From NCBI GenBank assembly GCA_015068855.1, contig SVJS01000004.1, positions 1 to 64,000 on the forward strand: DNA of 64,000 bases, read 5' to 3'. Source of the stretch: Oscillospiraceae bacterium. GTDB lineage: Bacteria > Bacillota > Clostridia > UBA1381 > UBA9506. Made by a program: the position numbers and the translations under genes. The notes under the pieces are model-generated. The model was not told the origin of the DNA. It searched no databases and saw only the letters and a list, made by a program, of their open reading frames with translations. The number at the start of each line of letters is the position of its first letter. Position 1 is the stretch's first letter. Below, one piece after another: positions 37,727-47,364 of this stretch.

Positions 37727-37755
37727 TTGAATTTTCAGGCTGTCTGTGATACAAT
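37727..37755 (+). promoter_or_regulatory. Putative promoter of purE
   Basis: TTGAAT (37727-37732) and TACAAT (37750-37755) are 17 bases apart. No purine riboswitch is evident in the roughly 100-base leader. Confidence 0.6.
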
Positions 37756-37858
37756 ATTTTGGGAAGATATGTCGTCGCGGCGAGGGGCAGGCCCTTGCTG
37801 ATTGAACAGTTTGAATGATAGAATGAATACAAAAACAGATAAGAAAGGACAAAAGACA

Positions 37859-38365
37859 ATGAGTAACACACCGAAAGTTGCTGTCATTATGGGTAGCGAT
37901 TCTGATTTTCCTGTGGTTAAAAAATGCATTTTGATGCTGAAAAAGTTTGGTATTGAGGCAGACACCCGTGTGATTTCTGCGCACAGAACGCCGGAGATGG
38001 CTGCAAGCTATGCCAAAGAGGCAGAGCAAAACGGGGTTGACCTGATTATTGCGGCGGCAGGCAAAGCAGCCCATTTAGGCGGTGTGCTTGCAGCGTTTAC
38101 CACTCTGCCGGTGATTGGCATTCCCATGAAGTCCTCCACGATGGACGGCTTGGATTCTCTGCTTTCTATGGTGCAGATGCCCAAGGGCATTCCCGTTGCA
38201 ACGGTGGCCATTGATGGTGCCGACAATGCGGGCATTTTGGCAGCGCAGATTCTGTCCTTAAAATATGACTTCTTAAAGCCGCTGCTTGCGCAGTTTAAGG
38301 CGGAGATGCAGGCAGAAGTGGAAGCGAAGGACAAGGCGTTGCAGGCTGAGGTTGCGGCCCTGTAA
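37859..38365 (+). CDS. purE: N5-carboxyaminoimidazole ribonucleotide mutase
   Basis: A 168-residue class I PurE of purine synthesis. VAVIMGSDSDFPVVKKC and the EVRVISAHRTPE-type motif (DTRVISAHRTPEMAASYA) are present, as is the late SMVQMPKGIPVATVAI. The usual AGGAAHLPG loop reads AGKAAHLGG, a mild departure. The start at MSNTPKV follows AGAAAGGA; 19 codons upstream are ignored. No other purine gene is adjacent; hisC follows 27 bases later. Confidence 0.93.
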   Translation: MSNTPKVAVIMGSDSDFPVVKKCILMLKKFGIEADTRVISAHRTPEMAASYAKEAEQNGVDLIIAAAGKAAHLGGVLAAFTTLPVIGIPMKSSTMDGLDSLLSMVQMPKGIPVATVAIDGADNAGILAAQILSLKYDFLKPLLAQFKAEMQAEVEAKDKALQAEVAAL

Positions 38366-38392
38366 ACCGGTGGGCAGTAGGAGAGTTTTGGT

Positions 38393-39496
38393 ATGATACA
38401 AGCAAAGAAAAGTCTTGCGGCGGTGGAGCCTTACAGCCCCGGCCGCCCCATTGATGAAATCAAACGTCAGTTTGGCCTGGAAACGGTTGTGAAACTGGCC
38501 TCCAATGAAAATCCCTTAGGGGCATCGCCCAAGGCCATGGAGGCGGTCAAACAATCTGCGGAAACTGTTTTTATGTATCCCGACCCGGATGCCTATTTGT
38601 TGCGTCATGCTTTGGCAAAGCATCTGGGCAAAAAGCCGGAGCAGTTTATCTTCGGCACGGGCAGCGACGGGCTCATTGAGCTCATTTGTAAAACCTTTTT
38701 GGCTGAAGGGGATGAGAGCATTGTTGCAAGCCCTTCCTTTTCTCTTTACGAGCTTAATATTTTAGCCTCAGGCGCAACCGCTGTTTCTGTACCGCTTAAC
38801 GGGACAATGGCTTGTGACCTGCCTGCCATGGCAGAGGCTATCACGGAGAAAACGAAGGTTATCTTTTTATGTAACCCCAACAACCCCACGGGAGCACATT
38901 ATACAAAAGCGGAACAGGAGGCCTTTTTGCAGGCTGTTCCGCAGCATATTTTAGTGGTCGTTGACGAGGCGTATTATGAATATGCCGCAGAAGCGGAAGA
39001 CTATCCTGATACGCTTTCTGTTTTAGAGCAGCATCCCAACGTGGTGATTTTGCGGACCTATTCGAAAATTTACGGCATGGCCGGCCTTAGAATCGGCTAT
39101 GGCATATCGCACCCTGCCATCATCAGTCAGATGGAAAAGGTGCGCCCGCCCTTTAATGTTTGCAGTCCGGCGCAAGTTGCCGCCGTGGCCGCCTTGGAGG
39201 ATACCGAGTTCTTAACACGCTCGGTTTCGGAGAACAGGGAAAACAGGGCCTTTTTGGAGCAGGCGTTTGACAGCATGGGGCTTTCCTGTGCTAAAAGTGC
39301 CACCAACTTCATCGCCGTGGACACAAAGCAGGATTCTAAAAAGGTGTATGAGGCTCTTTTGGAAAAGGGCTATATCGTAAAAGGCGGTCATGTTTTAGGC
39401 ATGCCCGGCTATCTGCGGGTGACAGTTGGAACCCGTGCAGAATGTGAGGGCTTTATTGCTGCCTTGCAGGCGGTGCTTCAAAGCATGAAAGCGTAA
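38393..39496 (+). CDS. hisC: Histidinol-phosphate aminotransferase
   Basis: A 367-residue class II PLP aminotransferase. It begins with the HisC pattern YSPGRPIDEIKRQFGL and KLASNENPLGASPKA, has NPNNPTGAHY in the middle, VVDEAYYEYA for the cofactor aspartate, and the PLP-binding lysine in TYSKIYGMAGLRIGYG near residue 226. It makes histidinol phosphate; related clostridial proteins may also act on aromatic amino acids. No other his gene is adjacent. Confidence 0.9.
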   Translation: MIQAKKSLAAVEPYSPGRPIDEIKRQFGLETVVKLASNENPLGASPKAMEAVKQSAETVFMYPDPDAYLLRHALAKHLGKKPEQFIFGTGSDGLIELICKTFLAEGDESIVASPSFSLYELNILASGATAVSVPLNGTMACDLPAMAEAITEKTKVIFLCNPNNPTGAHYTKAEQEAFLQAVPQHILVVVDEAYYEYAAEAEDYPDTLSVLEQHPNVVILRTYSKIYGMAGLRIGYGISHPAIISQMEKVRPPFNVCSPAQVAAVAALEDTEFLTRSVSENRENRAFLEQAFDSMGLSCAKSATNFIAVDTKQDSKKVYEALLEKGYIVKGGHVLGMPGYLRVTVGTRAECEGFIAALQAVLQSMKA

Positions 39497-39513
39497 AAAG
39501 GAGAACCAATCTG

Positions 39514-40914
39514 ATGACAAAACATGTAATGGCGAAAGAACAGGCGGAGATGGCGGAATTTTCTGCTAAGGTTCGCCTTGAAATAGCCGATAAAAACCGA
39601 AAAGCCCTGGTTGTGACCTATGGCTGTCAGCAGAATGAAAATGATTCGGAGCGCATCCGCGGCATGTTGTCTGCCATGGGCTATGGCTTTGCTGACTCTG
39701 TCAGCGATGCGGATTTGATTATTTACAACACCTGTGCCGTCCGTGAGGGGGCGGAGCAGCGGGTGTTGGGGAACGTGGGTGCATTGGTTCACGAAAAGCG
39801 CCGCAGACCGCATTTGATTATCGGTCTTTGCGGGTGCATGATGCAGCAGCCCCATATGGCGGAGACCATCCGCAAAAAATATAAGCATGTGTCTTTGGTT
39901 TTCGGTACGCACGTTTTGCACAGACTGCCGCAGTTTTTGCATGAGACACTCATGGAACAAAAACGCGTGATTGACATCACGGATTCCGAGGGCGTGATTG
40001 CAGAGGACATTCCCACATACAGAAGCGGCGACCCAAAGGCCTGGGTTTCCGTTATGTATGGCTGCAATAATTTTTGCACATACTGTATTGTGCCTTATGT
40101 CCGCGGCAGGGAACGCAGCCGCAGTTTAGATAAAATTTTAGATGAAATTAAGGACTTGGTTTCCCGCGGTGTTACGGAAGTGACGCTTTTGGGCCAGAAT
40201 GTGAATGCTTACGGCAAGGATTTAGATCAGGGCCTTGATTTTGCGGGTCTGCTTCGCAAGGTAAACAACATTGAGGGTCTGCGCCGCATTCGCTTCATGA
40301 CCTCGCATCCTAAGGATATGAGTGAGGCGCTGATTTGTGCCATGGCGGAATGCGATAAGGTTATGCCTCAGCTGCATTTGCCTTTCCAGGCGGGCAGCGA
40401 CAGCATTTTATCTGCCATGAACAGGCGCTATACGCAGGCGCAGTATCTCGACTTGGTCAGCCGTGTGCGGGCGAAAATTCCGGATGTGACGCTGAGCACA
40501 GACGTGATTGTTGGCTTCCCCAACGAAACGGAAGCCGATTTTGAGGAAACCCTGCGTGTTTTGGAAGCCGTTCGGTTTGACAGCGTTTTTTCCTTTATTT
40601 ATTCCAAGCGCACAGGCACACCCGCAGCAGCCATTGATGATAAGGTGACTGACGAGGAGAAGCATGCGCGCTTTGACCGCTTGCTTACCGTGCAGAACAG
40701 AATTTCAAGAGAGATTAATGATGCCTGCCTCGGCAAGGAATTTGAGCTTTTGGTTGAGGGCGAAAGCAAAACCGACAGCGAAACCATGACGGGGCGCACC
40801 CCCGGCGGCAAGGTGGTTAACTTTCCCAAGACCGAGGGCATAAAAACAGGGGACTATGTGACCGCTCAGATTGATAAAACAAACACCTGGTCACTCTTTG
40901 GAACAGTAAAATAA
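39514..40914 (+). CDS. miaB: tRNA-2-methylthio-N6-dimethylallyladenosine synthase
   Basis: A 466-residue radical SAM methylthiotransferase that modifies A37 of tRNAs. The N-terminal cluster domain has cysteines in VTYGCQQNENDSER, NTCAVRE and GLCGCMMQ. The radical SAM motif CNNFCTYCIVPYVRGRERSR is near residue 184. A C-terminal TRAM domain completes it. The miaB-ylbF-mutS order is the same as the ymcB-ymcA-mutS region of Bacillus. Confidence 0.96.
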   Translation: MTKHVMAKEQAEMAEFSAKVRLEIADKNRKALVVTYGCQQNENDSERIRGMLSAMGYGFADSVSDADLIIYNTCAVREGAEQRVLGNVGALVHEKRRRPHLIIGLCGCMMQQPHMAETIRKKYKHVSLVFGTHVLHRLPQFLHETLMEQKRVIDITDSEGVIAEDIPTYRSGDPKAWVSVMYGCNNFCTYCIVPYVRGRERSRSLDKILDEIKDLVSRGVTEVTLLGQNVNAYGKDLDQGLDFAGLLRKVNNIEGLRRIRFMTSHPKDMSEALICAMAECDKVMPQLHLPFQAGSDSILSAMNRRYTQAQYLDLVSRVRAKIPDVTLSTDVIVGFPNETEADFEETLRVLEAVRFDSVFSFIYSKRTGTPAAAIDDKVTDEEKHARFDRLLTVQNRISREINDACLGKEFELLVEGESKTDSETMTGRTPGGKVVNFPKTEGIKTGDYVTAQIDKTNTWSLFGTVK

Positions 40915-40942
40915 ACAGTTTTATAACAGGGAGGCAAATACA

Positions 40943-41335
40943 ATGGAAGAAATTATCAAAAAAGCTCATGAACTGGGCGAATTATTAGCAAAATCCGAAG
41001 AATTGCTGCAATATCAGGAAATGGAGCTGGCATTTGGCACCGATGAAGAAGCACAGGCGGCCGTCAGCGACTATGAAAAAAAGAGCATGGCACTGTCTGA
41101 GGAAATGAGAAGCTCTGCCATGACACCGGAGAGCCTGGAAACGTTCCGCAACAGAATGAACGAATTGATGACAGAGTTAACAAAGAACAAAACGGCTCGT
41201 GCTTATTTAGAAGCCAAGTCCGGCTTTAACAGACTGATTGGTCAGGTTAACGAGATTTTAGCATTCCACATCCGCGGCGAAGAAGCCGGCGGCTCTTGCA
41301 GCGGTAACTGCGGCAGCTGTGGCGGATGCCACTAA
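40943..41335 (+). CDS. YlbF/YmcA family protein with cysteine-rich tail
   Basis: A 130-residue helical protein of the com_ylbF family (YlbF and YmcA of Bacillus, part of the Ric complex that affects mRNA processing, competence, biofilm and sporulation). The helical domain covers about residues 1-112. The tail GGSCSGNCGSCGGCH holds four closely spaced cysteines, consistent with the iron-sulfur binding reported for the Bacillus complex. By position between miaB and mutS it corresponds to YmcA. AGGGAGG precedes the ATG. Confidence 0.88.
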   Translation: MEEIIKKAHELGELLAKSEELLQYQEMELAFGTDEEAQAAVSDYEKKSMALSEEMRSSAMTPESLETFRNRMNELMTELTKNKTARAYLEAKSGFNRLIGQVNEILAFHIRGEEAGGSCSGNCGSCGGCH

Positions 41336-41368
41336 GAAACACCCAGAAAAGAAACGGGGGAAAAGGCT

Positions 41369-43972
41369 ATGACACCGGCAATGGAACGGTATTTTGAGCT
41401 GAAAAAAGAATATCCGGACTCCATTTTGTTTTTCCGCATGGGCGACTTTTACGAAATGTTTGATTCGGATGCGCGCCTTGTGGCAGAGGAACTGGATTTA
41501 ACTCTGACCAGCCGACAGAAAAATGAACAAAAAAAGCCGGATGTTGAGAACAATCCCATGTGCGGCGTTCCTTTTCATGCGGCAGACGTTTATATTGGTC
41601 GCCTGACAGCCAAGGGCTATAAGGTGGCGATTTGTGAGCAGATGGCGATGCCCGGCGAGGTCACCGGCGTTCTGCCCCGTGATGTTGTGCGCGTGATCAC
41701 CCCCGGTACGATTACAGATACTAACCAGTTAGAGGAAAAGAGCAACAATTTCCTTTGTGCCGCCTACTGTGACGGCGGTGTTTACGGTGCCGCCTTTGCG
41801 GACATCAGCACGGGGGAATTGTTTTTGGTCACGCTGCCGTCCTGGCGGAAGCTTTTGGATGAGCTGGCGCGATACAGCCCCGCCGAAATGATTTTCTCGG
41901 CTATGGTGTACGAAAATGAGCAGCTCAGGGACGAAATTGCCCTGCGCTTTCATACCCGCCTTGACAAGGCCAAGCAGGAACCCACCTGGGAACACTCCAA
42001 GGAACTGATTTTAATGCAGTTTGGCGCGGAAAGCTTAGCAGAGCTTTCTCTGTCTGAGGATAGCTATGTTGTGAACACATTGGGTCTTTTGCTTGACTAT
42101 TTAGCGGAAACGCAAAAAACATTTTTAACCCACATTCGTCAAGTCCGGCATTATGCAGCCGAGGACTATATGGAAATTGACGCAAATTCCCGCCGCAATT
42201 TAGAGCTGACGAGTTCCATGCGACTGGGCGGTAAAAAAGGTTCTCTGCTCTGGATTTTGGATAAAACCAAAACGGCCATGGGCGGACGTATGCTGAAAAG
42301 CTTTTTGGAAAAACCGCTGACCAGCTGCACGAAAATTCAAAAACGCCTGTTTGCCGTTGAAACCTTGGTAAAGCAGCCGGAATGGCGGCAGGACCTGCTT
42401 TCTGCCTTAGGGGAAATTCAGGATTTAGAGCGCCTGATTGGCCGCATTGTTTGCAAAACGGCAACGCCGCGGGAGCTCATTGCCTTAAAACGCTCGCTGT
42501 TGGTTTTGCCCGAGGTTGAGCTTTTGCTGGCACGTATGGATTCGCCCCTGATTACAGAGCTCTGCGGGCAGCTTGACACCTTAGGAGACATTTTAGACTT
42601 ACTGGAAGAGTCCATCCGTGATGATGCCCCAAACATGCTTCGCGAGGGCGGCATTATTAAGGATGGCTTTGATGCCGCCGTGGATACAGACCGCGACCTG
42701 CAACAAAACGGTCACAATGCGGTTACCCGCATGGAGGAGGCCGAGCGGGAACGGACGGGCGTTAAAACCTTAAAAATCGGATATAACCGCGTTTTCGGTT
42801 ACTATATTGACGTACCTAAGTCCTTTACCGGCGAGGTGCCGGAGGGGTATATTCGCAAGCAGACGCTGGCCAATAACGAGCGCTATATCAATGCTGACTT
42901 AAAGGCCTTGGAGGATAAGCTTTTAGGTGCGGAAGAACGTCTGCGCCAACGGGAATATAAGCTCTTTTGCGACATTCGTGACAGAGTGGCGCAGGAAGTG
43001 GAACGGGTGCAGCAAACGGCCACGGCTGTGGCACTGGTTGACGTTCTTTGCTCCTTTGCCGAGGTTGCCGTTAAAAACAACTACACCATGCCCACGGTGG
43101 ATATTTCTGACACCATTCAAATCACGGACGGGCGTCATCCAGTTGTTGAAAAGGTGCTGCGGGATGAACTGTTTGTGCCCAACGATGCGCACTTAAACTG
43201 CACAGACGAGCGATTTTTGATTATTACAGGCCCCAACATGGCGGGTAAATCCACTTACATGCGCCAAGTGGCCCTGATTGTGATTATGGCGCAAATCGGC
43301 TCGTTTGTCCCTGCCGCTGCTGCCACGATTGGGATTTGCGATAAAATCTTTACCCGCATCGGCGCCTCTGATGATTTGTCAGCAGGGCAGAGCACCTTTA
43401 TGGTGGAAATGACGGAGCTTTCAAACATTTTGCAAAATGCCACAAGCAAGAGCCTCTTGCTGTTGGATGAAATCGGTCGCGGCACAAGTACCTTTGACGG
43501 TCTTTCCATTGCATGGAGTGCCTGCGAATACATAGCCAGCCGCAAAAAATTAGGTGCTAAAACATTGTTTGCCACCCATTATCATGAAATGACGGCCTTA
43601 GAGGGACAGCTAGATGGCGTTAAAAACTATTCCATCGCTTGCAAAAAGCGGGGCGACAGCGTCACGTTCCTCAGACGCATTGTCCGTGGCGGCGCAGATG
43701 ACAGCTATGGTATCGAGGTGGCGGCGCTGGCCGGCCTGCCCAAGCAGGTAATCAGTCGCGCCAAAGAAATTCTGGCCGAGATTGAGGATAGGGAAGGGCG
43801 CAAAGATGCGGTTATCCCGCAAAAAGTGCAGGAGGCAGAGCCCCAGCTTGGCTTTGGGGATATCCGTGCCGCAGAGATTATGGACCGCTTAGCCACCATT
43901 GATGTGAGCACCTTAACGCCCATTGAGGCCATGAACGTGCTCTATGAGCTGCAAAAACAAGCCCAGAACTAA
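41369..43972 (+). CDS. mutS: DNA mismatch repair protein MutS
   Basis: An 867-residue mismatch sensor. The mismatch-contacting Phe-X-Glu is in FRMGDFYEMF near residue 27. Connector, lever and clamp domains follow. The ATPase has Walker A TGPNMAGKSTYMRQ near 618, Walker B LLLDEIGRGTSTFDGLS and the ATHYHE motif. The C-terminal dimerisation helix is present. It is the MutS1 type. Its usual partner mutL does not follow; smpB does. Confidence 0.97.
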   Translation: MTPAMERYFELKKEYPDSILFFRMGDFYEMFDSDARLVAEELDLTLTSRQKNEQKKPDVENNPMCGVPFHAADVYIGRLTAKGYKVAICEQMAMPGEVTGVLPRDVVRVITPGTITDTNQLEEKSNNFLCAAYCDGGVYGAAFADISTGELFLVTLPSWRKLLDELARYSPAEMIFSAMVYENEQLRDEIALRFHTRLDKAKQEPTWEHSKELILMQFGAESLAELSLSEDSYVVNTLGLLLDYLAETQKTFLTHIRQVRHYAAEDYMEIDANSRRNLELTSSMRLGGKKGSLLWILDKTKTAMGGRMLKSFLEKPLTSCTKIQKRLFAVETLVKQPEWRQDLLSALGEIQDLERLIGRIVCKTATPRELIALKRSLLVLPEVELLLARMDSPLITELCGQLDTLGDILDLLEESIRDDAPNMLREGGIIKDGFDAAVDTDRDLQQNGHNAVTRMEEAERERTGVKTLKIGYNRVFGYYIDVPKSFTGEVPEGYIRKQTLANNERYINADLKALEDKLLGAEERLRQREYKLFCDIRDRVAQEVERVQQTATAVALVDVLCSFAEVAVKNNYTMPTVDISDTIQITDGRHPVVEKVLRDELFVPNDAHLNCTDERFLIITGPNMAGKSTYMRQVALIVIMAQIGSFVPAAAATIGICDKIFTRIGASDDLSAGQSTFMVEMTELSNILQNATSKSLLLLDEIGRGTSTFDGLSIAWSACEYIASRKKLGAKTLFATHYHEMTALEGQLDGVKNYSIACKKRGDSVTFLRRIVRGGADDSYGIEVAALAGLPKQVISRAKEILAEIEDREGRKDAVIPQKVQEAEPQLGFGDIRAAEIMDRLATIDVSTLTPIEAMNVLYELQKQAQN

Positions 43973-44002
43973 GAAGACAACCATGGAAAGGATGTGAAGC
44001 TG

Positions 44003-44452
44003 ATGAAAATTTTGTCCGAAAACCGTAAGGCTCGGCATGATTATTTTATCGAAGAAACCTTTGAGGCAGGCATTTCCCTGTGCGGAACAGAGGTTAAATC
44101 CATCCGCAAGGGCGCTCTTAACTTAAAAGATAGCTTTGTCAGCTTTCACAATGGCGAGGCCTACATTAAAAATATGCATGTGAGTCCCTATGAACAGGGG
44201 AACATTTTTAATCGTGACCCCTTGCGGGACCGTCGGCTTCTTTTGCACAAGCGAGAAATTCAGTATCTCTACGGTGCTGTTAAGCAAAAGGGCTTTGCCG
44301 TGATTCCGCTGTCAGTTTATTTGAAGGACAGTTTGGTTAAAGTGCAAATCGGTCTGGCGCGCGGTAAAAAGCTCTACGATAAACGAAACGATATCGCAGA
44401 GCGGGATGCCAAGCGGAATATGGACAGGGCCATTAAAGAAAAGAATCAATAA
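44003..44452 (+). CDS. smpB: SsrA-binding protein SmpB
   Basis: A 149-residue beta-barrel protein that brings tmRNA to stalled ribosomes. It has the family patterns [47 protein letters not shown] and the basic tail [22 protein letters not shown] three codons upstream overlaps the AAGGATG site, so the ATG at 44003 is preferred. No tmRNA gene is visible downstream; a terminator follows directly. Confidence 0.96.
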   Translation: MKILSENRKARHDYFIEETFEAGISLCGTEVKSIRKGALNLKDSFVSFHNGEAYIKNMHVSPYEQGNIFNRDPLRDRRLLLHKREIQYLYGAVKQKGFAVIPLSVYLKDSLVKVQIGLARGKKLYDKRNDIAERDAKRNMDRAIKEKNQ

Positions 44453-44464
44453 AAAGAACATAAA

Positions 44465-44502
44465 AAAAAGCATACATGCGATTTTTGCATGTATGCTTTT
44501 TT
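44465..44502. terminator. Bidirectional terminator between smpB and the tagO-type gene
   Basis: AAGCATACATGC pairs with GCATGTATGCTT around a T-rich loop, with A8 before and T6 after, so it can act on both converging genes. Confidence 0.92.
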
Positions 44503-44518
44503 GCGTAGTATCAAGAGC

Positions 44519-45616
44519 TTATTCTTGCTCATTCTTTTTCTCTTCTGCGCTCTGCTTTTCTTTTTCTGCTTCGGGATGGTTGCGCAGCGTCAGGGCAAAA
44601 ACAGAGAAGAGAATAACGGAAATGACCATCAAAAGCGCACGGGACATATCGCTCAGTAAAATCACAATGGCGCTGATGGCTAAAATCGCGGACAGACCAT
44701 ATAAGATGATAACCGTGGTGCGATGAGAAAAGCCCTGGTCAATCAGCTTGTGGTGCAGGTGGCCACGGTCAGGCGCCATGATGGGTTGACGCTTGATAAT
44801 GCGACGGATAATGGCAAAGGTGGTATCGAAAATCGGCAGGCCTAAAACCAAAAGCGGCACTGTGAAGGCAACATAGGTTTTGAAAGGCCCCTGAATGGAA
44901 ATGCAGGCCAAAATGAAGCCTAAGAACGTGGCACCCGTGTCGCCCATGAAGAGCTTTGCCGGATTGAAATTATACGGTAAAAATCCAAAGCAGGCGCCGG
45001 CTAAGGCAGCCGCCATAACCAATAGAGTCATGGAATGAGAATGGTTAATCAAAAGGATGGACAAAAGCGCAATCGCGGCGATCGAAGAAACACCGGCGGC
45101 CAGACCGTCCAGCCCGTCAATTAAGTTAACGGCGTTGGTAACACCCACAATCCAGATGATGCTGCCGATTATGGACAGCCAGGTGGGGAGCAAAATTACG
45201 GAGTCCGTAAAGGGATTGCTGATGACAAAAACACGAACACCCAACAGCACGGGAATGGAAGCAGCCACAATCTGAATCAGAAATTTCAGAATGGCAGGGC
45301 GCGGCTTCATGTCGTCAAACATGCCAAGCACAACAACGATAATGCTGCCGGCCAAAATCCCCGCCAGATTCACATTCAGGCCGCCGCCGGGCAGAAAAAA
45401 GTCGCCAAAACATAAAACGCTGATTAAAAAACCATAAAAGATGGCAAGACCGCCCAAGCGAGCTTTTGGCTCCTTGTGCATTCGGCGACCATCCTTCGGC
45501 ACGTCCACAGCGCCAATCTTAAAAGCAAGACGCTGCGCCAGGGGCGTTGCCGCATAGGCAATAATCAACGCAACAATAAAAGCGAATATAATAAAAATAC
45601 TGCTATTTGCACTCAT
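44519..45616 (-). CDS. Undecaprenyl-phosphate GlcNAc-1-phosphate transferase (TagO/WecA type)
   Basis: A 365-residue membrane enzyme of the MraY/WecA family that starts wall teichoic acid or other surface polymers by moving GlcNAc-1-phosphate to undecaprenyl phosphate. About ten membrane helices are present. Cytoplasmic motifs include GRRMHKEPKARLGGLAIF, the DDMKPRP pair, NLIDGLDGLAAGVS and the HLHHKLIDQGFSHRT loop. An upstream start would add 15 residues, but the ATG at 45616 has GAAAGGAA and begins with a membrane helix. The tail is acidic and lysine-rich. Confidence 0.9.
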   Translation of the reverse strand: MSANSSIFIIFAFIVALIIAYAATPLAQRLAFKIGAVDVPKDGRRMHKEPKARLGGLAIFYGFLISVLCFGDFFLPGGGLNVNLAGILAGSIIVVVLGMFDDMKPRPAILKFLIQIVAASIPVLLGVRVFVISNPFTDSVILLPTWLSIIGSIIWIVGVTNAVNLIDGLDGLAAGVSSIAAIALLSILLINHSHSMTLLVMAAALAGACFGFLPYNFNPAKLFMGDTGATFLGFILACISIQGPFKTYVAFTVPLLVLGLPIFDTTFAIIRRIIKRQPIMAPDRGHLHHKLIDQGFSHRTTVIILYGLSAILAISAIVILLSDMSRALLMVISVILFSVFALTLRNHPEAEKEKQSAEEKKNEQE

Positions 45617-45749
45617 AACCGAGGATTCCTTTCCAGCATCTATTACTGTAATAACACCCAAATTATATACTCATTTATGTTGTTTGTCAAGAGTCTAAGT
45701 ACCATATCCCGCAGGAATTTACAAATTATGCAAGGGGTGCAGGGCGGTT

Positions 45750-46451
45750 TTAAGCACGCCGCCGCCTGTACGATACCCAGGCAGCAATGCCTGCCGCTAA
45801 AACGGAAGCTACAATAATGGAAAAGCCGTAACTGATCCATGAAAAGCAGGGGAGAAAATGTAAAAGCGTGCTGAAAAGCGCCGCCAAAAGCACGGTAAGA
45901 GCCACGCCGGATGACTGCCGAAGCGCCGGAATGATGATGGCAATAAACATGCCGTAGAGCGCCAGACCCAAAGCCGAGGTAACAGGCGCAGGCAAAAAGG
46001 TTCCGGCAGAAGCACCGATGGCGGTTCCTGCGGCCCAGCCGATGTAAGGCGCAATCGCCAGACCGTACATGTATTCCGGGCTGACCTTATCTTGCCCCGA
46101 GGCAACGGCAAAAATTTCGTCTGTTATAAAAGCGCCGCAGAAAAGGCGCTTTTTTGTTGTGAAGCTTTCGTCTAAGCGTTGAGACAGGGAGATAGCCATT
46201 AAGGAATAGCGGAGGTTAATGACAAGCTGAACCAGCGCCATTTCAAGCAAGCTGCCGCCTGCGACAATCAGGGAAATGCCGGCAGCCTGGCCTGCGGAGG
46301 TCAGGTTTGTCATAGAAATCAAGGTAGCGGTGATGGCGTTTAAGCCGCTGTTGATGGCGGCAATGCCAATTCCCACGGCCACGGACAGATAGCCCAGTCC
46401 GATGGGGACACCGTCTTTGATACCTTTTTTGAATTCACTCCCGTTTTTCAT
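45750..46451 (-). CDS. azlC: AzlC family branched-chain amino acid exporter subunit
   Basis: A 233-residue membrane protein with the AzlC pattern FKKGIKDGVPIGLGYLSVAVGIG, the QAAGISLIVAGGSLLEMALVQLVINLRY region in pieces, and a FITDEIFAVA motif. AzlC works with the small protein AzlD to export branched-chain amino acids. No azlD follows: only about 130 bases separate this stop from the next leftward gene. GGGGAAGG lies before the ATG. Confidence 0.9.
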   Translation of the reverse strand: MKNGSEFKKGIKDGVPIGLGYLSVAVGIGIAAINSGLNAITATLISMTNLTSAGQAAGISLIVAGGSLLEMALVQLVINLRYSLMAISLSQRLDESFTTKKRLFCGAFITDEIFAVASGQDKVSPEYMYGLAIAPYIGWAAGTAIGASAGTFLPAPVTSALGLALYGMFIAIIIPALRQSSGVALTVLLAALFSTLLHFLPCFSWISYGFSIIVASVLAAGIAAWVSYRRRRA

Positions 46452-46494
46452 TGGCGTTTGCCTTCCCCTGTTTGTAATGTAAAAAGCCCGACGA

Positions 46495-47223
46495 TTATTC
46501 TTCCCAGTTATGGTAAACGTTCTGCACGTCGTCGTTATCTTCTAACATATCAATGAGCTTGTTCATCATCAGAATGTCTTTTTCGTCGGTGAGTGCCACG
46601 GTTGTCTGGGGGATTTTCTCCACTTCCGCAGAAGCAAAGGTGTAGCCCTTTTCTTCTAAGGCATCACGGACGGCTGTAAAGACAGAAGGCGCACAGAGGA
46701 TTTCAAAGCATTCCTCCTGAGCGGAAAAGTCTTCGGCACCGGCCTCCAAGGCATCCATCATAACCGTATCTTCATCTAATGCTTTATCTTCATCGGCAAT
46801 AATCAAAACGCCCTTTTCATCGAACATAAAGCTGACGCAGCCGGTTTGACCTAAGTTGCCGCCGCATTTATCGAAATAATGGCGAACGTCACCGGCGGTG
46901 CGGTTACGGTTATCTGTCAGAGTTTCCACGATAACGGCAACGCCGCTGGGGCCATAGCCTTCGTATGTGATTTCTTCATAGTTATCAGAGCCAAGCTCAC
47001 CGGAGGCTTTTTTAATGCAACGGTCGATGTTGTCGTTGGGCATGTTGTTGGCACGGGCTTTGGCGATAACATCCTTTAATTTTCCGTTTACATCAGGGTC
47101 GGGACCGCCGGCTTTAACAATAACGGAAATTTCGCGGCCTAATTTTGTAAAAATTTTGGCTTTTTTAGCGTCACTTTTTTCCTTTTTGTGTTTAATATTG
47201 GACCATTTAGAATGACCTGACAT
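46495..47223 (-). CDS. yebC: YebC/PmpR family regulatory protein
   Basis: A 242-residue protein with the very conserved start [20 protein letters not shown], followed by [21 protein letters not shown] and [14 protein letters not shown]. Members were described as transcription regulators and more recently as factors that help translation of difficult sequences. Length is typical. GGGAGTGG precedes the ATG. It is followed by azlC 43 bases later. Confidence 0.95.
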   Translation of the reverse strand: MSGHSKWSNIKHKKEKSDAKKAKIFTKLGREISVIVKAGGPDPDVNGKLKDVIAKARANNMPNDNIDRCIKKASGELGSDNYEEITYEGYGPSGVAVIVETLTDNRNRTAGDVRHYFDKCGGNLGQTGCVSFMFDEKGVLIIADEDKALDEDTVMMDALEAGAEDFSAQEECFEILCAPSVFTAVRDALEEKGYTFASAEVEKIPQTTVALTDEKDILMMNKLIDMLEDNDDVQNVYHNWEE

Positions 47224-47364
47224 TGTTTTACCACTCCCAGTTACATATAATACTTAAATTTGTTTACACTAAATATACTATTGGCGGCGCTCGGCCGCGG
47301 TTTCTTTATCTGCCTGCCGATAAAGAAGAAATAAAGGACCGTGCAGGCAGAAAGGGTTTATGTC

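Noticed and set aside
37756-37858. Purine riboswitch before purE
   Set aside because: The conserved three-way junction core elements are not visible in the short leader.
44453-44518. tmRNA gene after smpB
   Set aside because: Only a terminator fits between smpB and the converging gene; no tmRNA-like sequence is seen.
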